A program made the translations under genes and the position numbers. A model generated the notes under the pieces. The model was given only the letters and a program-made list of their open reading frames with translations, searched no databases and was not told the origin of the DNA. Below, piece after piece: positions 46,890 to 58,033 of a stretch of 64,000 nt of DNA. Within the stretch, counting starts at the first letter, position 1. Each line of letters opens with the position of its first letter. The DNA comes from Bin80 sp965220935 (GTDB taxonomy: Bacteria > Bacteroidota > Rhodothermia > Rhodothermales > Bin80). The stretch covers positions 3,286,001-3,350,000 of the forward strand of contig OZ244857.1 in the NCBI GenBank assembly GCA_965220935.1, in the 5' to 3' direction.

Positions 46890-47858
46890 ATGACTCGGAT
46901 TATCATTCTCAATGCTCTATGGATCACGCTGATGGCCCCACTGGCAGCCGCACAATCTGGCTATATTGATCAGGATGCCGTGGCAGATTTACTTAATCTG
47001 CGGTTTGAGACGATTGACCATATTCCCGATGTATTTTACAAATATCATGTCATGGCCAACGAGCGTGGAAATAATGCTTTGGCCCGAAATGCGTTCTATA
47101 GACTGATCGGTGACGGCGATACAGATCTTGGCAATCAACGCTCAATCCTTGTAGAAATGGTGAACCGGCGAATGATGCAAACCTTCACCGTTGGTGATAC
47201 AATCATTTACCCTGTACAATTTGACCTTGATTTTAGAGGATACTCCCCGTTTCCCCGCTACTATCCTGGAGGTCGAGAGTTTGATAAACTGTTCATCATG
47301 GATAAATCCATTCAGGCATTTGCCGCCTATGAGTATGGACAACTGATGCGATGGGGAATCATCAATACGGGGGACCCGGAGACGACCCCAACACCGAATG
47401 GGCGATTTAATTTCAACTGGCGTGAAGAATATCGTGTCTCATCCGAAAGCCCAGAAGATGAACCCTGGGAGATGTATTGGGTCATGAATTTTCATGCTGC
47501 AAAAGGCATGCACGTTCATCAATATGAAATGCCGACTGGAGGTCCCTTGAGTCATGGATGTGTCCGACTCGTTGATGCAGATGCGCAATGGGTTTATCAG
47601 TGGGGTGATATCTGGAAAACAACGAGCTCCTCCTCTGGGATTGCTTCTGTTGGGGCAAAAATTTTAGAACAGGGCTCCACTGTACTGGTCATCGGAGATG
47701 AGCCACAAGGCAAGCCTCAACCGTTTGACTTAGGACATCGTTATCCTGTGTTAAAGCAGGTCACGCTTCCAAGCCATCCCTATGACATCCCACCTGGGAC
47801 TCCACAACAGGTCGCATTTGATAAGTTACGAGAATCCTCCCTTGGCTCTACTCGATAG
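46890..47858 (+). CDS. Secreted L,D-transpeptidase (YkuD domain)
   Basis: 322 residues. Signal peptide MTRIIILNALWITLMAPLAA then AQS. The YkuD catalytic motif is MPTGGPLSHGCVRLVDADAQ (HGCVR with the active Cys), preceded by a His-rich strand AKGMHVHQYE. It should cross-link or attach proteins to peptidoglycan in the periplasm. The 3' end overlaps the lepB stop on the opposite strand by 11 bp. Confidence 0.93.
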   Translation: MTRIIILNALWITLMAPLAAAQSGYIDQDAVADLLNLRFETIDHIPDVFYKYHVMANERGNNALARNAFYRLIGDGDTDLGNQRSILVEMVNRRMMQTFTVGDTIIYPVQFDLDFRGYSPFPRYYPGGREFDKLFIMDKSIQAFAAYEYGQLMRWGIINTGDPETTPTPNGRFNFNWREEYRVSSESPEDEPWEMYWVMNFHAAKGMHVHQYEMPTGGPLSHGCVRLVDADAQWVYQWGDIWKTTSSSSGIASVGAKILEQGSTVLVIGDEPQGKPQPFDLGHRYPVLKQVTLPSHPYDIPPGTPQQVAFDKLRESSLGSTR

Positions 47859-49038
47859 CGCGAAACATTCTGCTGCCACGGATCTGACCGAGCACAAATG
47901 GTCGGCCATCCTTGTTCCACGAGAAATAAACCGCAACCGCACGCCCCACGACATGATCCATTGGGACAAATCCCCAGAAACGACTATCCTCTGAATTATC
48001 ACGGTTGTCGCCCATCACAAAATAATAATCTTGGCTGAATGTATAACGGTTTGTCACCTGCCCATTAATTTGAATACTCTCTCCGTCCATGGATGCGCTC
48101 TGATGTTCATATTCTGTAATGACTGGCTTATAAGCTAGCCAGTTTTCAGATGTTAAATGAATGGTTTGCCCCTTCGCTGGAATGAACAGAGGTGCGAAGT
48201 TATCCGTGGAATTATCAGTCCTTCCTGGGTAAAGTGAAAACCCCTGATTGATACTTGGACCACGAATCACTGGCCTCACGGTTGTGACATACTCCCAATT
48301 AGCAATGGAATCAGCCGCCGCAGTTGTGGCCATCAGCTGCTCAATCGCTGGATTTGTGGTTGGATATGATCCAGATATTCCCAATTCTTCAAGTCGGGTA
48401 ATGGGAAGTTTAACTCTCGGATCTTCTTTATAGACAAACCAGAGATGTTGCATGGTATCTTTGAGCGGATCTCTGGTATCCTTGAAAAATAGAGTATCAC
48501 TATTGACATGAACAACTTTATCTACGATGGAGAGCGTATCTCCTGGCATCCCAATGATTCGCTTAATATAGTGTGTCTTTCGATCAATTGGTTTTCCATC
48601 ATCTGCCGGCCAATTGAAGACAACCAAATCGAAGCGCTTTGGGCTAGAAAACCCAGGTAAGCGGGTCCAAGGAAGTTCAAGTCCTCGGAGATATATCTGA
48701 GTAAATGGAATCCCAAGTGTGATGGGGGATCGCATTCCATAGTGAAGTTTGGAGACCATGATATAGTCTCCAACGAGTAGGCTCTTTTCCATTGACGGAG
48801 TAGGAATTCGAAACAGGTCAAAAAATATGGTCCTGAGAATAACCATAAAGATGACTGCGAAAGTGATTGCATCCACCCACTCCCGAATCGGTCCCTTCTT
48901 CTTTTTTGGAGAAGACTTCTTATTTGTTGGTTGACGAGAATCTACATCCATGACAGTGACCGCCATATTCTTATTACGCTGCGCCTCTCTTTCTTCACGT
49001 TGTTTGCGTCGTGCCTTCTTGTCAGATGATTTAGACAT
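47848..49038 (-). CDS. lepB: Signal peptidase I
   Basis: 396 residues, longer than E. coli LepB as in Bacteroidota. One membrane anchor (AITFAVIFMVILRTIFFDLF) is followed by RIPTPSMEKSLLVGDYIMVS with the catalytic Ser, THYIKRIIGMPGDTL with the catalytic Lys and GDNRDNSEDSRFWGFVP near the C-terminus. The N-terminal 40 residues are very basic (KKARRKQREEREAQRNKN). A long insertion (about 165-300) lies between the Lys box and the GDNRDNS box. It removes signal peptides from exported proteins. lepA and a secreted protein gene lie upstream in the same orientation. Confidence 0.96.
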   Translation of the reverse strand: MSKSSDKKARRKQREEREAQRNKNMAVTVMDVDSRQPTNKKSSPKKKKGPIREWVDAITFAVIFMVILRTIFFDLFRIPTPSMEKSLLVGDYIMVSKLHYGMRSPITLGIPFTQIYLRGLELPWTRLPGFSSPKRFDLVVFNWPADDGKPIDRKTHYIKRIIGMPGDTLSIVDKVVHVNSDTLFFKDTRDPLKDTMQHLWFVYKEDPRVKLPITRLEELGISGSYPTTNPAIEQLMATTAAADSIANWEYVTTVRPVIRGPSINQGFSLYPGRTDNSTDNFAPLFIPAKGQTIHLTSENWLAYKPVITEYEHQSASMDGESIQINGQVTNRYTFSQDYYFVMGDNRDNSEDSRFWGFVPMDHVVGRAVAVYFSWNKDGRPFVLGQIRGSRMFRAIE

Positions 49039-49053
49039 TTGATATATTCATAT

Positions 49054-49857
49054 TTATCCTTGTGATACCCCTTGAATTGGCCTCCCAAGCTCAAAATTTG
49101 GCGGATCAATGAGGCGAATAAAATACTCATTACCGTCAAACCCTGTTAAATACCACTGCTTGATCACTTGGTTATAGTAGTAATCTACATAAGGCTGTGG
49201 AATGGTCTGTCGTATGGCTTTTGCCAATAGTGACTGCCTGAGAACAAACATCAGTGAACGGTATTGATGATCCGTTGCTATAATGATTCCACGATCAAAA
49301 GGACCGAGTACATCCATGACGATCACGGGAATTGAATCATTGACAACGATCCAATATTCAAACTGCCCCCTACCATCGCCAATGATTGGCGCTCCCTGAT
49401 GGGTTTCTGTGGCGGTATGGGTCGGAGATCCCATGTACGCTTGCAAATGAGCACGGATGACTGGAGTAGACATCGTATCAAGGAACGTAAAAAAATTGCC
49501 TCCTAAATAGGCCCACTGCGTATGTTGATATCTGGAGATCCACTCGGATCGGTCATTGACTAGTACCAGTTGCCATGAAGAAATCACCCCATTGAACGGC
49601 TGGGAGAGGCCTGAACTGGTGAGTCCTAACCCCTTTCTTCCAAGCTCAATGAGGGTATCACTCTGAACCGGTATACGATCTGATGCGAGATGTGGTACAT
49701 GTTCTCCGTAATGATCAACATAAGCCTGATAACTCCGCTGAAATACGGCATCAACATATACCATTCCTAGTTGATCCCAAGTGATGCGGCTATTTTGAGC
49801 AGACATGTGCGGGACACAGAATAGCATGATGAGTCCAATCAATCCAGTGTGTTGCAT
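49054..49857 (-). CDS. Hypothetical exported protein
   Basis: 267 residues. Signal peptide MQHTGLIGLIMLFCVPHMSA then QNS. No catalytic motif recognised. Segments such as WISRYQHTQWAYLGGNFFTF and VIVMDVLGPFDRGIIIATDH suggest a compact beta-rich fold. It lies between lepA (3 bp upstream) and lepB (15 bp downstream), so it is probably in one operon with them. Function unknown. Confidence 0.78.
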   Translation of the reverse strand: MQHTGLIGLIMLFCVPHMSAQNSRITWDQLGMVYVDAVFQRSYQAYVDHYGEHVPHLASDRIPVQSDTLIELGRKGLGLTSSGLSQPFNGVISSWQLVLVNDRSEWISRYQHTQWAYLGGNFFTFLDTMSTPVIRAHLQAYMGSPTHTATETHQGAPIIGDGRGQFEYWIVVNDSIPVIVMDVLGPFDRGIIIATDHQYRSLMFVLRQSLLAKAIRQTIPQPYVDYYYNQVIKQWYLTGFDGNEYFIRLIDPPNFELGRPIQGVSQG

Positions 49858-49860
49858 GCA

Positions 49861-51666
<1,806 letters not shown>

Positions 51667-51766
51667 GCTAGTAATCTGCACCCGTTGACATCACCTTAGG
51701 AGTCAACGCGTAAGGGAAACTCGAATCTCTGAATATTGATCTATGCAGTTGTCTGAAAAGGAATTT

Positions 51767-51853
51767 TGGTGCCCTGGAGAGGACTCGAACCTCCACGCCC
51801 TTAAGGGCACAGCATCCTGAATGCTGCGCGTCTACCAGTTCCGCCACCAGGGC
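51767..51853 (-). tRNA. tRNA-Leu (CAG)
   Basis: Minus-strand sequence GCCCTGGTGGCGGAACTGGT through to CCAGGGC plus ACCA. The anticodon stem GCAGCA/TGCTG has loop TTCAGGA, anticodon CAG. A long variable arm (class II) with stem GCCCTTAAGGGC, T arm GGAGG-TTCGAGT-CCTCT, and CCA encoded. Confidence 0.95.
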
Positions 51854-51948
51854 TCAACAGGAATCTAACCATTCAAATCAAAAAAGTTTCCTTATCTCTT
51901 GCTCATAAACTGGAACAGGCGTGTACATTTGCGGTACAATGGTTTCCT

Positions 51949-52020
51949 TCCTCGGTAGCTCAACGGTAGAGCATGCGGCTGTTAACCGCAGGGTTGTAGG
52001 TTCGAATCCTACCCGGGGAG
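51949..52020 (+). tRNA. tRNA-Asn (GTT)
   Basis: TCCTCGGTAGCTCAACGGTA start, anticodon arm GCGGC-TGTTAA-CCGC with anticodon GTT, T arm GTAGG-TTCGAAT-CCTAC, acceptor CCGGGGA with G as discriminator. CCA is not encoded. Confidence 0.95.
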
Positions 52021-52423
52021 CCCCACCACTTTCATTTTGCATAAAATTCTATGGCAAAATTTGGGAGATGATTAGATTGGAATCATTTGAAGTCAACAAA
52101 TCCAACCTCTATTTCACTGCCCTATGCATAAATAAAATGGGGCGGAAGCGTCTGGTTTTTTAACCGACGAGAGAGTCTCTTGCGTTGGATGTGTTCTGAA
52201 ACCGCAATGTGAGATGAATAAGGGTGTGAACATCTATGATTGAAGCACCCGAAATTCAGGCCAATTTATGCGGATCATGTAGAGACATCCTTGTACTACA
52301 CAAGATTCAGAGACTCCCATCTCCGAGATTTTATTAACCACCTCACAGAGTTCCCACTTCGTTGAGATGAGAGAACATTTTTAAGTTTTTCCAGATTGTG
52401 AAACCAGAAGGACTTTCATATCA
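52021..52423. other. Intergenic, no gene seen
   Basis: About 400 bp between tRNA-Asn and the end of the giant surface protein. It contains only short frames; no clear terminator for either neighbour. Confidence 0.4.
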
Positions 52424-55400
52424 TCACTGGACGCTGATAAAGTGCCCCACATAGACCGAAGATGAATGATCTTCAAGAGAGATCGCCCGCAGTTGATAGA
52501 GATACGCCCCCGAGGGAAGTCCCAGATCGCTCAGTTCAAGTTCATGCCGCCATCCTGCACTGAGATGTACTTCTCGGGGCGCAGTCATGCGCCGCCCAAT
52601 GACATCCAGAACCTCCACCTGCACCTGCGCAGGCCACGGCAGATCAAAGACTAAATGTGTTGACCTGTAGAATGGATTCGGATAATTCGGATACACTTGA
52701 AACGCCTCAGGCAGTCCCGCCTCATCTTCGCTCTGAACTGGTGACACAACCTCTATGGTAAACATCAGACTGTCGCTCGCTGCATTGGCATCGGTGGCCT
52801 TGTAGGTCAAAGACACTGGCGGCGTGACTTCTGTAGGTGTGCCACTAATGGTTCTTGATGAAAAATCATAGCGAAGCCCAAGTGGAAGATCCAGTAGCGT
52901 CAAGGTGTAGGTAATCGGAGCTACGCCTGTGGCTTCTGGAAGCACAAGTGGAGCAATGGGCTGAGCGCGTGAGTACCTCTGATTCGGCACCGTCTCGGCA
53001 AACGCCAGTTGATACACCTCAAGGCTGAAGTTTTGCTCTGTGCGCGTTCCCGCCTGATCTTGGACGCTGTAGGTGTACATCTGAGCGGCGGCGACCTCGG
53101 AGGGCGTTCCGCTCAGCGTACGCGTGGTCGCATCAAACATCAGTCCACTGGGCAGCTCTGGGGTTAAGGTGTAGCTGTAGGGGGCAATGCCGCCTGTGGC
53201 AACGGGAAAGACGAGGTCTTTCAGCAGCCTCTGCACGGGAACCCTCTGATCGTTGATCGTTTCGGCCAAGGTCAAGGCCTCGGCCTGAACGACCGCAATG
53301 GTAAATGAGAGCGTCGCTGAATGAGCACTGGCATCGGTCGCCGTATAGGTGTAGGTCTTTGCGGCAGTGGCTTCAGTAGGGGTCCCACTTAGGATGCGCG
53401 TAGCTGCGTCAAAGATGAGACCCTTGGGTAATTCTGGGGTGAGGCTGTAGCTGTAGGGCAGCGTTCCTTGCCGCGCGGCTGGAAGCGTGAGATCGTCAAT
53501 GGCTAACCCGACATAATAGGATTGATCACCCAGCGTCTGAGCAAACGATAAGGTCACAGCATCATTATCGGTAATGGTGAGCGTAAAGGCGGTGATGCGT
53601 CCAAGTGTATAGGCGGTGCTACTCACCAAGGTCACGATGACGGTTTCGTCGGGTTCTTCGTCTTGGTCATCAACGATCACAATGGGAATCTGTGCAGAGG
53701 TGCCAATGAGTGTGACCGAGGATTGAATCGTATAGTCCGAGCCTTGGGTGGCCGTCCCTGACAGGGTATAACTGAGCGTGGTCTCCGTGCTGGATGAGGC
53801 GCTGAGAGTCACGCTGATCGGATAGGTGCCTGCGGCTTCATCTACGCTGGCCGATGCCACGGTAAAGGTGAGTGCTGGCGCAGTTGCGTCATCCTCTCCA
53901 CCACCGTCATCATCCTCATCACCGCCACCACCACTCGCCGTGGTCGCTTTAGCAATGTTAGATGCCACGCCTGCACCTGCCGAATTGATCGCACGCACCC
54001 GGTAATGCCGCGTGGTATTTGCACTGAGTCCTGTTCCTGTATGGGCGTAGGTGGTCGCGTTGGACTGGGTATTGGCCACCAAATTGGTCCATGTGTTCGC
54101 TACTCCCGTGGGAGACACTTCAATCTGGTAGCCTGTAATTCGCCCACCGCCATTACTTGATGGGGCCGTCCAGCGTAGGTTGATGATCGTTTGCCCAGAG
54201 GCGGTTGCGGTGAGCGATGTTGGCGCGCCGGGCACCGTCGGGTTTGCCGCATCCGCGGTCGTCGCCGTGGCCACATTGGACACGGGGCCGGTATTAACCG
54301 AGTTGATCGCACTGACCCGGTAATGCCGCGTCATACCTGCGGAGAGGGCGGTGTGCGCGTAAGGAGGCGTTGGGTGACTCGCTACCAGATCCGTAAATGT
54401 GTTACCATCCGTGGATACTTCAATCTTGTATCCTGTGATGGCTGCACCACCCGTACTTGTCGGCGCTGTCCAACTCAGATTGATCGTCGTTTGCCCTGAA
54501 GCGGTGGCGGTGAGCGACGTCGGCGCACCGGGCGCGGTCGCCGTGGCTACAGCTACGGTTGTGGCCATGGCCACATTGGACGGTGTACTTGTGTCCACAT
54601 TATTGATGGCGCTGACCCGGTAGTGCCGCGTCGTACCTGCACTCAAGCCCGTATGAGAATAGGTGGTCGCCGTGGATTCGGTATTGTCCGCCAGATCGGT
54701 CCACTCCGAGGTGCCATTGGGCGAGACCTCAATCTGATATCCCGTAATGACTGCGCCCCCATTGCTGGCTGGCGCCGTCCATGATAACGTGATCGTTGTT
54801 TGCCCATCTGCCGTGGCGGTGAGTGCTGTGGGGGCATCTGGAGCCGTGGCTACAGCTGCGGTCGTGGCCATGTCCACATTCGACCATGCGCCAGGATCCA
54901 CGGAATTGATCGCACGCACCCGGTAATGACGCGTGGTGCCGGCCGTGAGCCCCGTGTGCGCATAGGTTGTGGCCGTGGATTTGGTATTATCCACCAGATT
55001 GGTCCATGTATCTCCTGTTCCCGTGGGAGACCATTCAATCTGGTAGCCCTTAATCGCTGCACCGCCGGTATTGATGGGCGCGGTCCAACGCAGGTTGATC
55101 GTCGTTTGCCCGTCGGCCGTGGCGGTCAATTCCGTGGGGGCAGCCGGGGCCGTGGCAGCGGTGGTCGTGGCACTGACGCTGCTTGATGCACCCCCCGTCC
55201 CTGCGGTATTGATGGCACTGACCCGATAATGCAATTTGGTGTTTGCTGTGAGTCCCGTATGCATATAGGTGGTCGCCGTCGATTGGGTATTGCGCGTCAC
55301 ATCGGTCCAGAACCCACCTCCCAGCCAAAACGATTCAATCCGGTAGCCTGTAATGGCGGCGCCCCCGGTATTGGATGGCGCTGTCCAACGCAGGTTGATC

Positions 55401-57268
55401 ACAGTAGGGCCATCGGCCGTGGCGGTCAATCCCGTTGGCGCCGCCGGCGCTGTGACCACCTTGGTCGTGGCACGAACCGCATTGGACGGCGCCCCCGTTC
55501 CCACCGAGTTATGGGCCTTTACCCGGTAATAGGTGATCGTTCCCGGTGAGACAGGTTTACTGAAGCGCGGGACTGCATTTCCACGATTAGCGGGGATCAG
55601 TACTGACCAAGTCCCGGTGCCGGTGTTTGATTCTTCCACCACATAGCTTGTGATCGCAGCACCGCCATCATCGGTGGGGGGCGTCCATGTTAAGACATGA
55701 CTGTTTAGCCCACTGGCCGCGGCCGTCAATCCTGTGGGGGCGCCTGGCGTACTCACCGCATCGGTAGTGGCACTGACATAATCGCTCCAGGGACTTACTC
55801 CTTCGGAATTTTGGAAACGGATCCTAAAATAATGCGTGGAGTTAGGTTGAAGTCCTTTATCCGTCGCTCTGAGCGCGGATGGACTCACGCCAATAAATCC
55901 ATCGTCGGTGGTTCCATTACGAGAGACTCCGATTTGACCGGCTGTGATCGGGCTCCCGCCCGTCTCCACAGGGAGAGTCCATGAAATATCTATCGAGGTT
56001 CGCCCCGTCGCGGTTGCGGTCAGGCGGGGTGCAGCATCTGGCCTGGTTGCGGCCGTCGTCGTGGACGTGATGGCGGTTTGGATTCCCGCACCCGTGTTAT
56101 TGACAGCCCGCACAAGAATTCGGTACTGCGTCGAGTGATTCAGCCCCGTGACACGGTAACTCGTGGACGTCGTTTCGTCCAAACGTACATAGGCCTGTGG
56201 CGTGACGGTCCGAATATCGACCCGATACCCGGTGACCGGCGAGCCCCCATCATACGATGGGGCCGACCACGAAAGATCAATGATGCTCGCGCTGACCGAC
56301 GTCACCGTCAACGAAGAGACTTCGCCCGGGGGAGTCGAGAGCTTAATATAGGCTGGCTCTGAAAAATCACTAGGAACGGATCGGTCTAAGTTAACACCAT
56401 ACGCCGCCCTCAGTCGATACCCATAGGTACGGCCACTGGATACCGAATTGTCGGTATAACTCAAGGTTGGTGCGTGAATTACGGCGAGCTGACTCCAGAA
56501 ATCTCCATTGTCGTCGGATTTAAAGAGATAGTAGAGCCAGGCGCTCTGTCCCTCTGGCAAATCTGTGGGGGGATTCCAGGAAAATTGAGCCGCGCCAGAG
56601 GAGGTCTCCGTTACCCTCATATTGGTCGGAATGCCTCGTCCAGAGGGCGATGAGGCGGTGATGGAAGCTACATTGGAGGGGGCACTTTCACCGTCCGCAT
56701 TGAGGGCGCGGACCCTGAAATGAAAGGTCGCCCCTGGGGTCAATCGGCTACTTAAAAATGAATAATTTCGAGTCGTTCGCTCAGTATCGTCAACCAGAAC
56801 CTCCCAGTTGGTCCCGCCATCGGTGGACCATTCCAACTTGTACCCCGTAATCGGAGAACCCCCATTATTGGGAGGAATTCCCCACCATAGATAAGCAAGA
56901 ATAGAAAACTGATTAACCACTTGTAAATTGGTTGGAGGATCTGGTACGGCTTGGCCCTCATGGAACGCGGTCTTTGAGCTTGCACTTAACCGATCACTGG
57001 TCAAGGAGACTGGAATTTCATCCGAAATTCCGCCAGTCCATAAAGCACCCTCTTCCAGAGATTCCGACTCGGAAAATCCATCAGGGAGTGTCCCTATGAC
57101 GCGATCACCCGAAAAAATGGGGGGGGGGGGTAGAACGGAATAGTCACTATGAAGTGCGTGACTTTCACTGTTTGAAATCACGGAGAGAACCAAAACGAAA
57201 ACCAGAACTGACATTTGAATGATGATTAGATTCCCAATTATTACCGAAGCGTTCACTTTTGTTCCCAC
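52424..57268 (-). CDS. Giant secreted multi-FN3 protein with Calx-beta, He_PIG repeats and C-terminal sorting domain
   Basis: 1614 residues. A signal/anchor helix (LIIIQMSVLVFVLVLSVI) is at 15-30. Ten fibronectin type III domains run from about residue 110 to 1110, each starting with a phrase such as PGAPTSLTATASGQTTINLS or PAAPTGLTATADG and WTAP. A low-complexity acidic-Gly linker (GGGGDEDDDGGGEDD) follows, then one Calx-beta domain (VDEAAGTYPISVTLS, IVDDQDEEPDETVIVTL, ITDND), three He_PIG domains (each ending LSGTPTE or similar plus YTATD) and a C-terminal domain VYPNYPNPFYRSTHLVFDLP then DVIGRRM and SGAYLYQL, as in type IX secretion cargo. It is likely a cell-surface adhesin or stalk. The FN3 repeats 6-10 are nearly alike in DNA, which favours recombination. 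Confidence 0.93.
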   Translation of the reverse strand: MGTKVNASVIIGNLIIIQMSVLVFVLVLSVISNSESHALHSDYSVLPPPPIFSGDRVIGTLPDGFSESESLEEGALWTGGISDEIPVSLTSDRLSASSKTAFHEGQAVPDPPTNLQVVNQFSILAYLWWGIPPNNGGSPITGYKLEWSTDGGTNWEVLVDDTERTTRNYSFLSSRLTPGATFHFRVRALNADGESAPSNVASITASSPSGRGIPTNMRVTETSSGAAQFSWNPPTDLPEGQSAWLYYLFKSDDNGDFWSQLAVIHAPTLSYTDNSVSSGRTYGYRLRAAYGVNLDRSVPSDFSEPAYIKLSTPPGEVSSLTVTSVSASIIDLSWSAPSYDGGSPVTGYRVDIRTVTPQAYVRLDETTSTSYRVTGLNHSTQYRILVRAVNNTGAGIQTAITSTTTAATRPDAAPRLTATATGRTSIDISWTLPVETGGSPITAGQIGVSRNGTTDDGFIGVSPSALRATDKGLQPNSTHYFRIRFQNSEGVSPWSDYVSATTDAVSTPGAPTGLTAAASGLNSHVLTWTPPTDDGGAAITSYVVEESNTGTGTWSVLIPANRGNAVPRFSKPVSPGTITYYRVKAHNSVGTGAPSNAVRATTKVVTAPAAPTGLTATADGPTVINLRWTAPSNTGGAAITGYRIESFWLGGGFWTDVTRNTQSTATTYMHTGLTANTKLHYRVSAINTAGTGGASSSVSATTTAATAPAAPTELTATADGQTTINLRWTAPINTGGAAIKGYQIEWSPTGTGDTWTNLVDNTKSTATTYAHTGLTAGTTRHYRVRAINSVDPGAWSNVDMATTAAVATAPDAPTALTATADGQTTITLSWTAPASNGGAVITGYQIEVSPNGTSEWTDLADNTESTATTYSHTGLSAGTTRHYRVSAINNVDTSTPSNVAMATTVAVATATAPGAPTSLTATASGQTTINLSWTAPTSTGGAAITGYKIEVSTDGNTFTDLVASHPTPPYAHTALSAGMTRHYRVSAINSVNTGPVSNVATATTADAANPTVPGAPTSLTATASGQTIINLRWTAPSSNGGGRITGYQIEVSPTGVANTWTNLVANTQSNATTYAHTGTGLSANTTRHYRVRAINSAGAGVASNIAKATTASGGGGDEDDDGGGEDDATAPALTFTVASASVDEAAGTYPISVTLSASSSTETTLSYTLSGTATQGSDYTIQSSVTLIGTSAQIPIVIVDDQDEEPDETVIVTLVSSTAYTLGRITAFTLTITDNDAVTLSFAQTLGDQSYYVGLAIDDLTLPAARQGTLPYSYSLTPELPKGLIFDAATRILSGTPTEATAAKTYTYTATDASAHSATLSFTIAVVQAEALTLAETINDQRVPVQRLLKDLVFPVATGGIAPYSYTLTPELPSGLMFDATTRTLSGTPSEVAAAQMYTYSVQDQAGTRTEQNFSLEVYQLAFAETVPNQRYSRAQPIAPLVLPEATGVAPITYTLTLLDLPLGLRYDFSSRTISGTPTEVTPPVSLTYKATDANAASDSLMFTIEVVSPVQSEDEAGLPEAFQVYPNYPNPFYRSTHLVFDLPWPAQVQVEVLDVIGRRMTAPREVHLSAGWRHELELSDLGLPSGAYLYQLRAISLEDHSSSVYVGHFISVQ
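57119..57130 (+). repeat. Homopolymer G12 tract inside the giant surface-protein gene
   Basis: Twelve consecutive G on the plus strand, that is twelve C on the coding strand, covering codons 47-50 (the PPPP in YSVLPPPPIF). Any slip of one or two bases would move the rest of the 1614-codon gene out of frame. Confidence 0.9.
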
Positions 57269-58033
57269 CCGACCACTTGATCAAGGGGCAGGCGAAAAAA
57301 CAGGAAATGATATAGCGCCCGTCTCAAAAATAGGCTTTTTCGGGTGGGCACTGCATAGCAGAAAGAAAAACGACTACATCATTTTTCCAAAAATATAAGA
57401 TTTTTTACAGCAATTATGGATAATTTCTGACATAGAAAAATTTTTTCTCAACCAGTCAGTCAAGAAAGTTTAACATTCAGGATCTTCTACTTTTATTGAG
57501 ATCTAAAGAATTGACTCATTTAGGTGATAAGCAATTCGTTCAGTGGTAGTAATTTTACCTTCACTCGCTTATCTCAATCACTCATTGCATTAACGTGGTG
57601 ATATAGTGTAGACAGTAGATGAAGTCATCACGTAAAAGTACAGTAAATCGTAAAATTTCCTAATTTGTGATTGGCCATATATGTTGCTACAATCCTAAAT
57701 CATTGGTTGCTCCTTATTGAGGATGAAATCTCGTAGATTTTGTAAATCGAAATTTAGAACGCCTCCTCATTTCGGAGAAATATTCAGGCATCACCTCTGG
57801 CATACGATTGCTTCCACAGAAATCAACTATCCAGATCTTATGCATCTTTCCCTGTGAGTTCAGAAATTTATTGGCGGTGCACACAATCATTGTCTATAAC
57901 ATGGTGACGATTCAAGCAATCCAATGAGCTACTTTAATAGAACTGCAAATACTATCAAAGTCCTGATTCATTAAATTGTGTAATATATTATTAATAAATC
58001 CCTTCGGTAATTCCAGAATCAATCAAATTTCTC
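57269..58033. other. Long intergenic region with a decayed MITE tip pair
   Basis: AT-rich. At 57315-57357, AGCGCCCGTCTCAAAAATAG and CTTTTTCGGGTGGGCACT are facing copies of the MITE ends, with the interior lost. The remaining ~650 bp shows no gene. Promoters for the surface protein and the GntP gene should be here. Confidence 0.5.

Noticed and set aside
53842..56362. Many forward and reverse ORFs inside the giant FN3 gene
   Set aside because: They are shadows of a repeated, codon-biased gene; only the 1614-codon frame makes recognisable domains.
52424..57268. CRISPR-like or tandem DNA repeat array in the FN3 region
   Set aside because: The periodicity is about 280-300 bp and corresponds to protein domains; there are no short direct repeats with unique spacers anywhere in the window.
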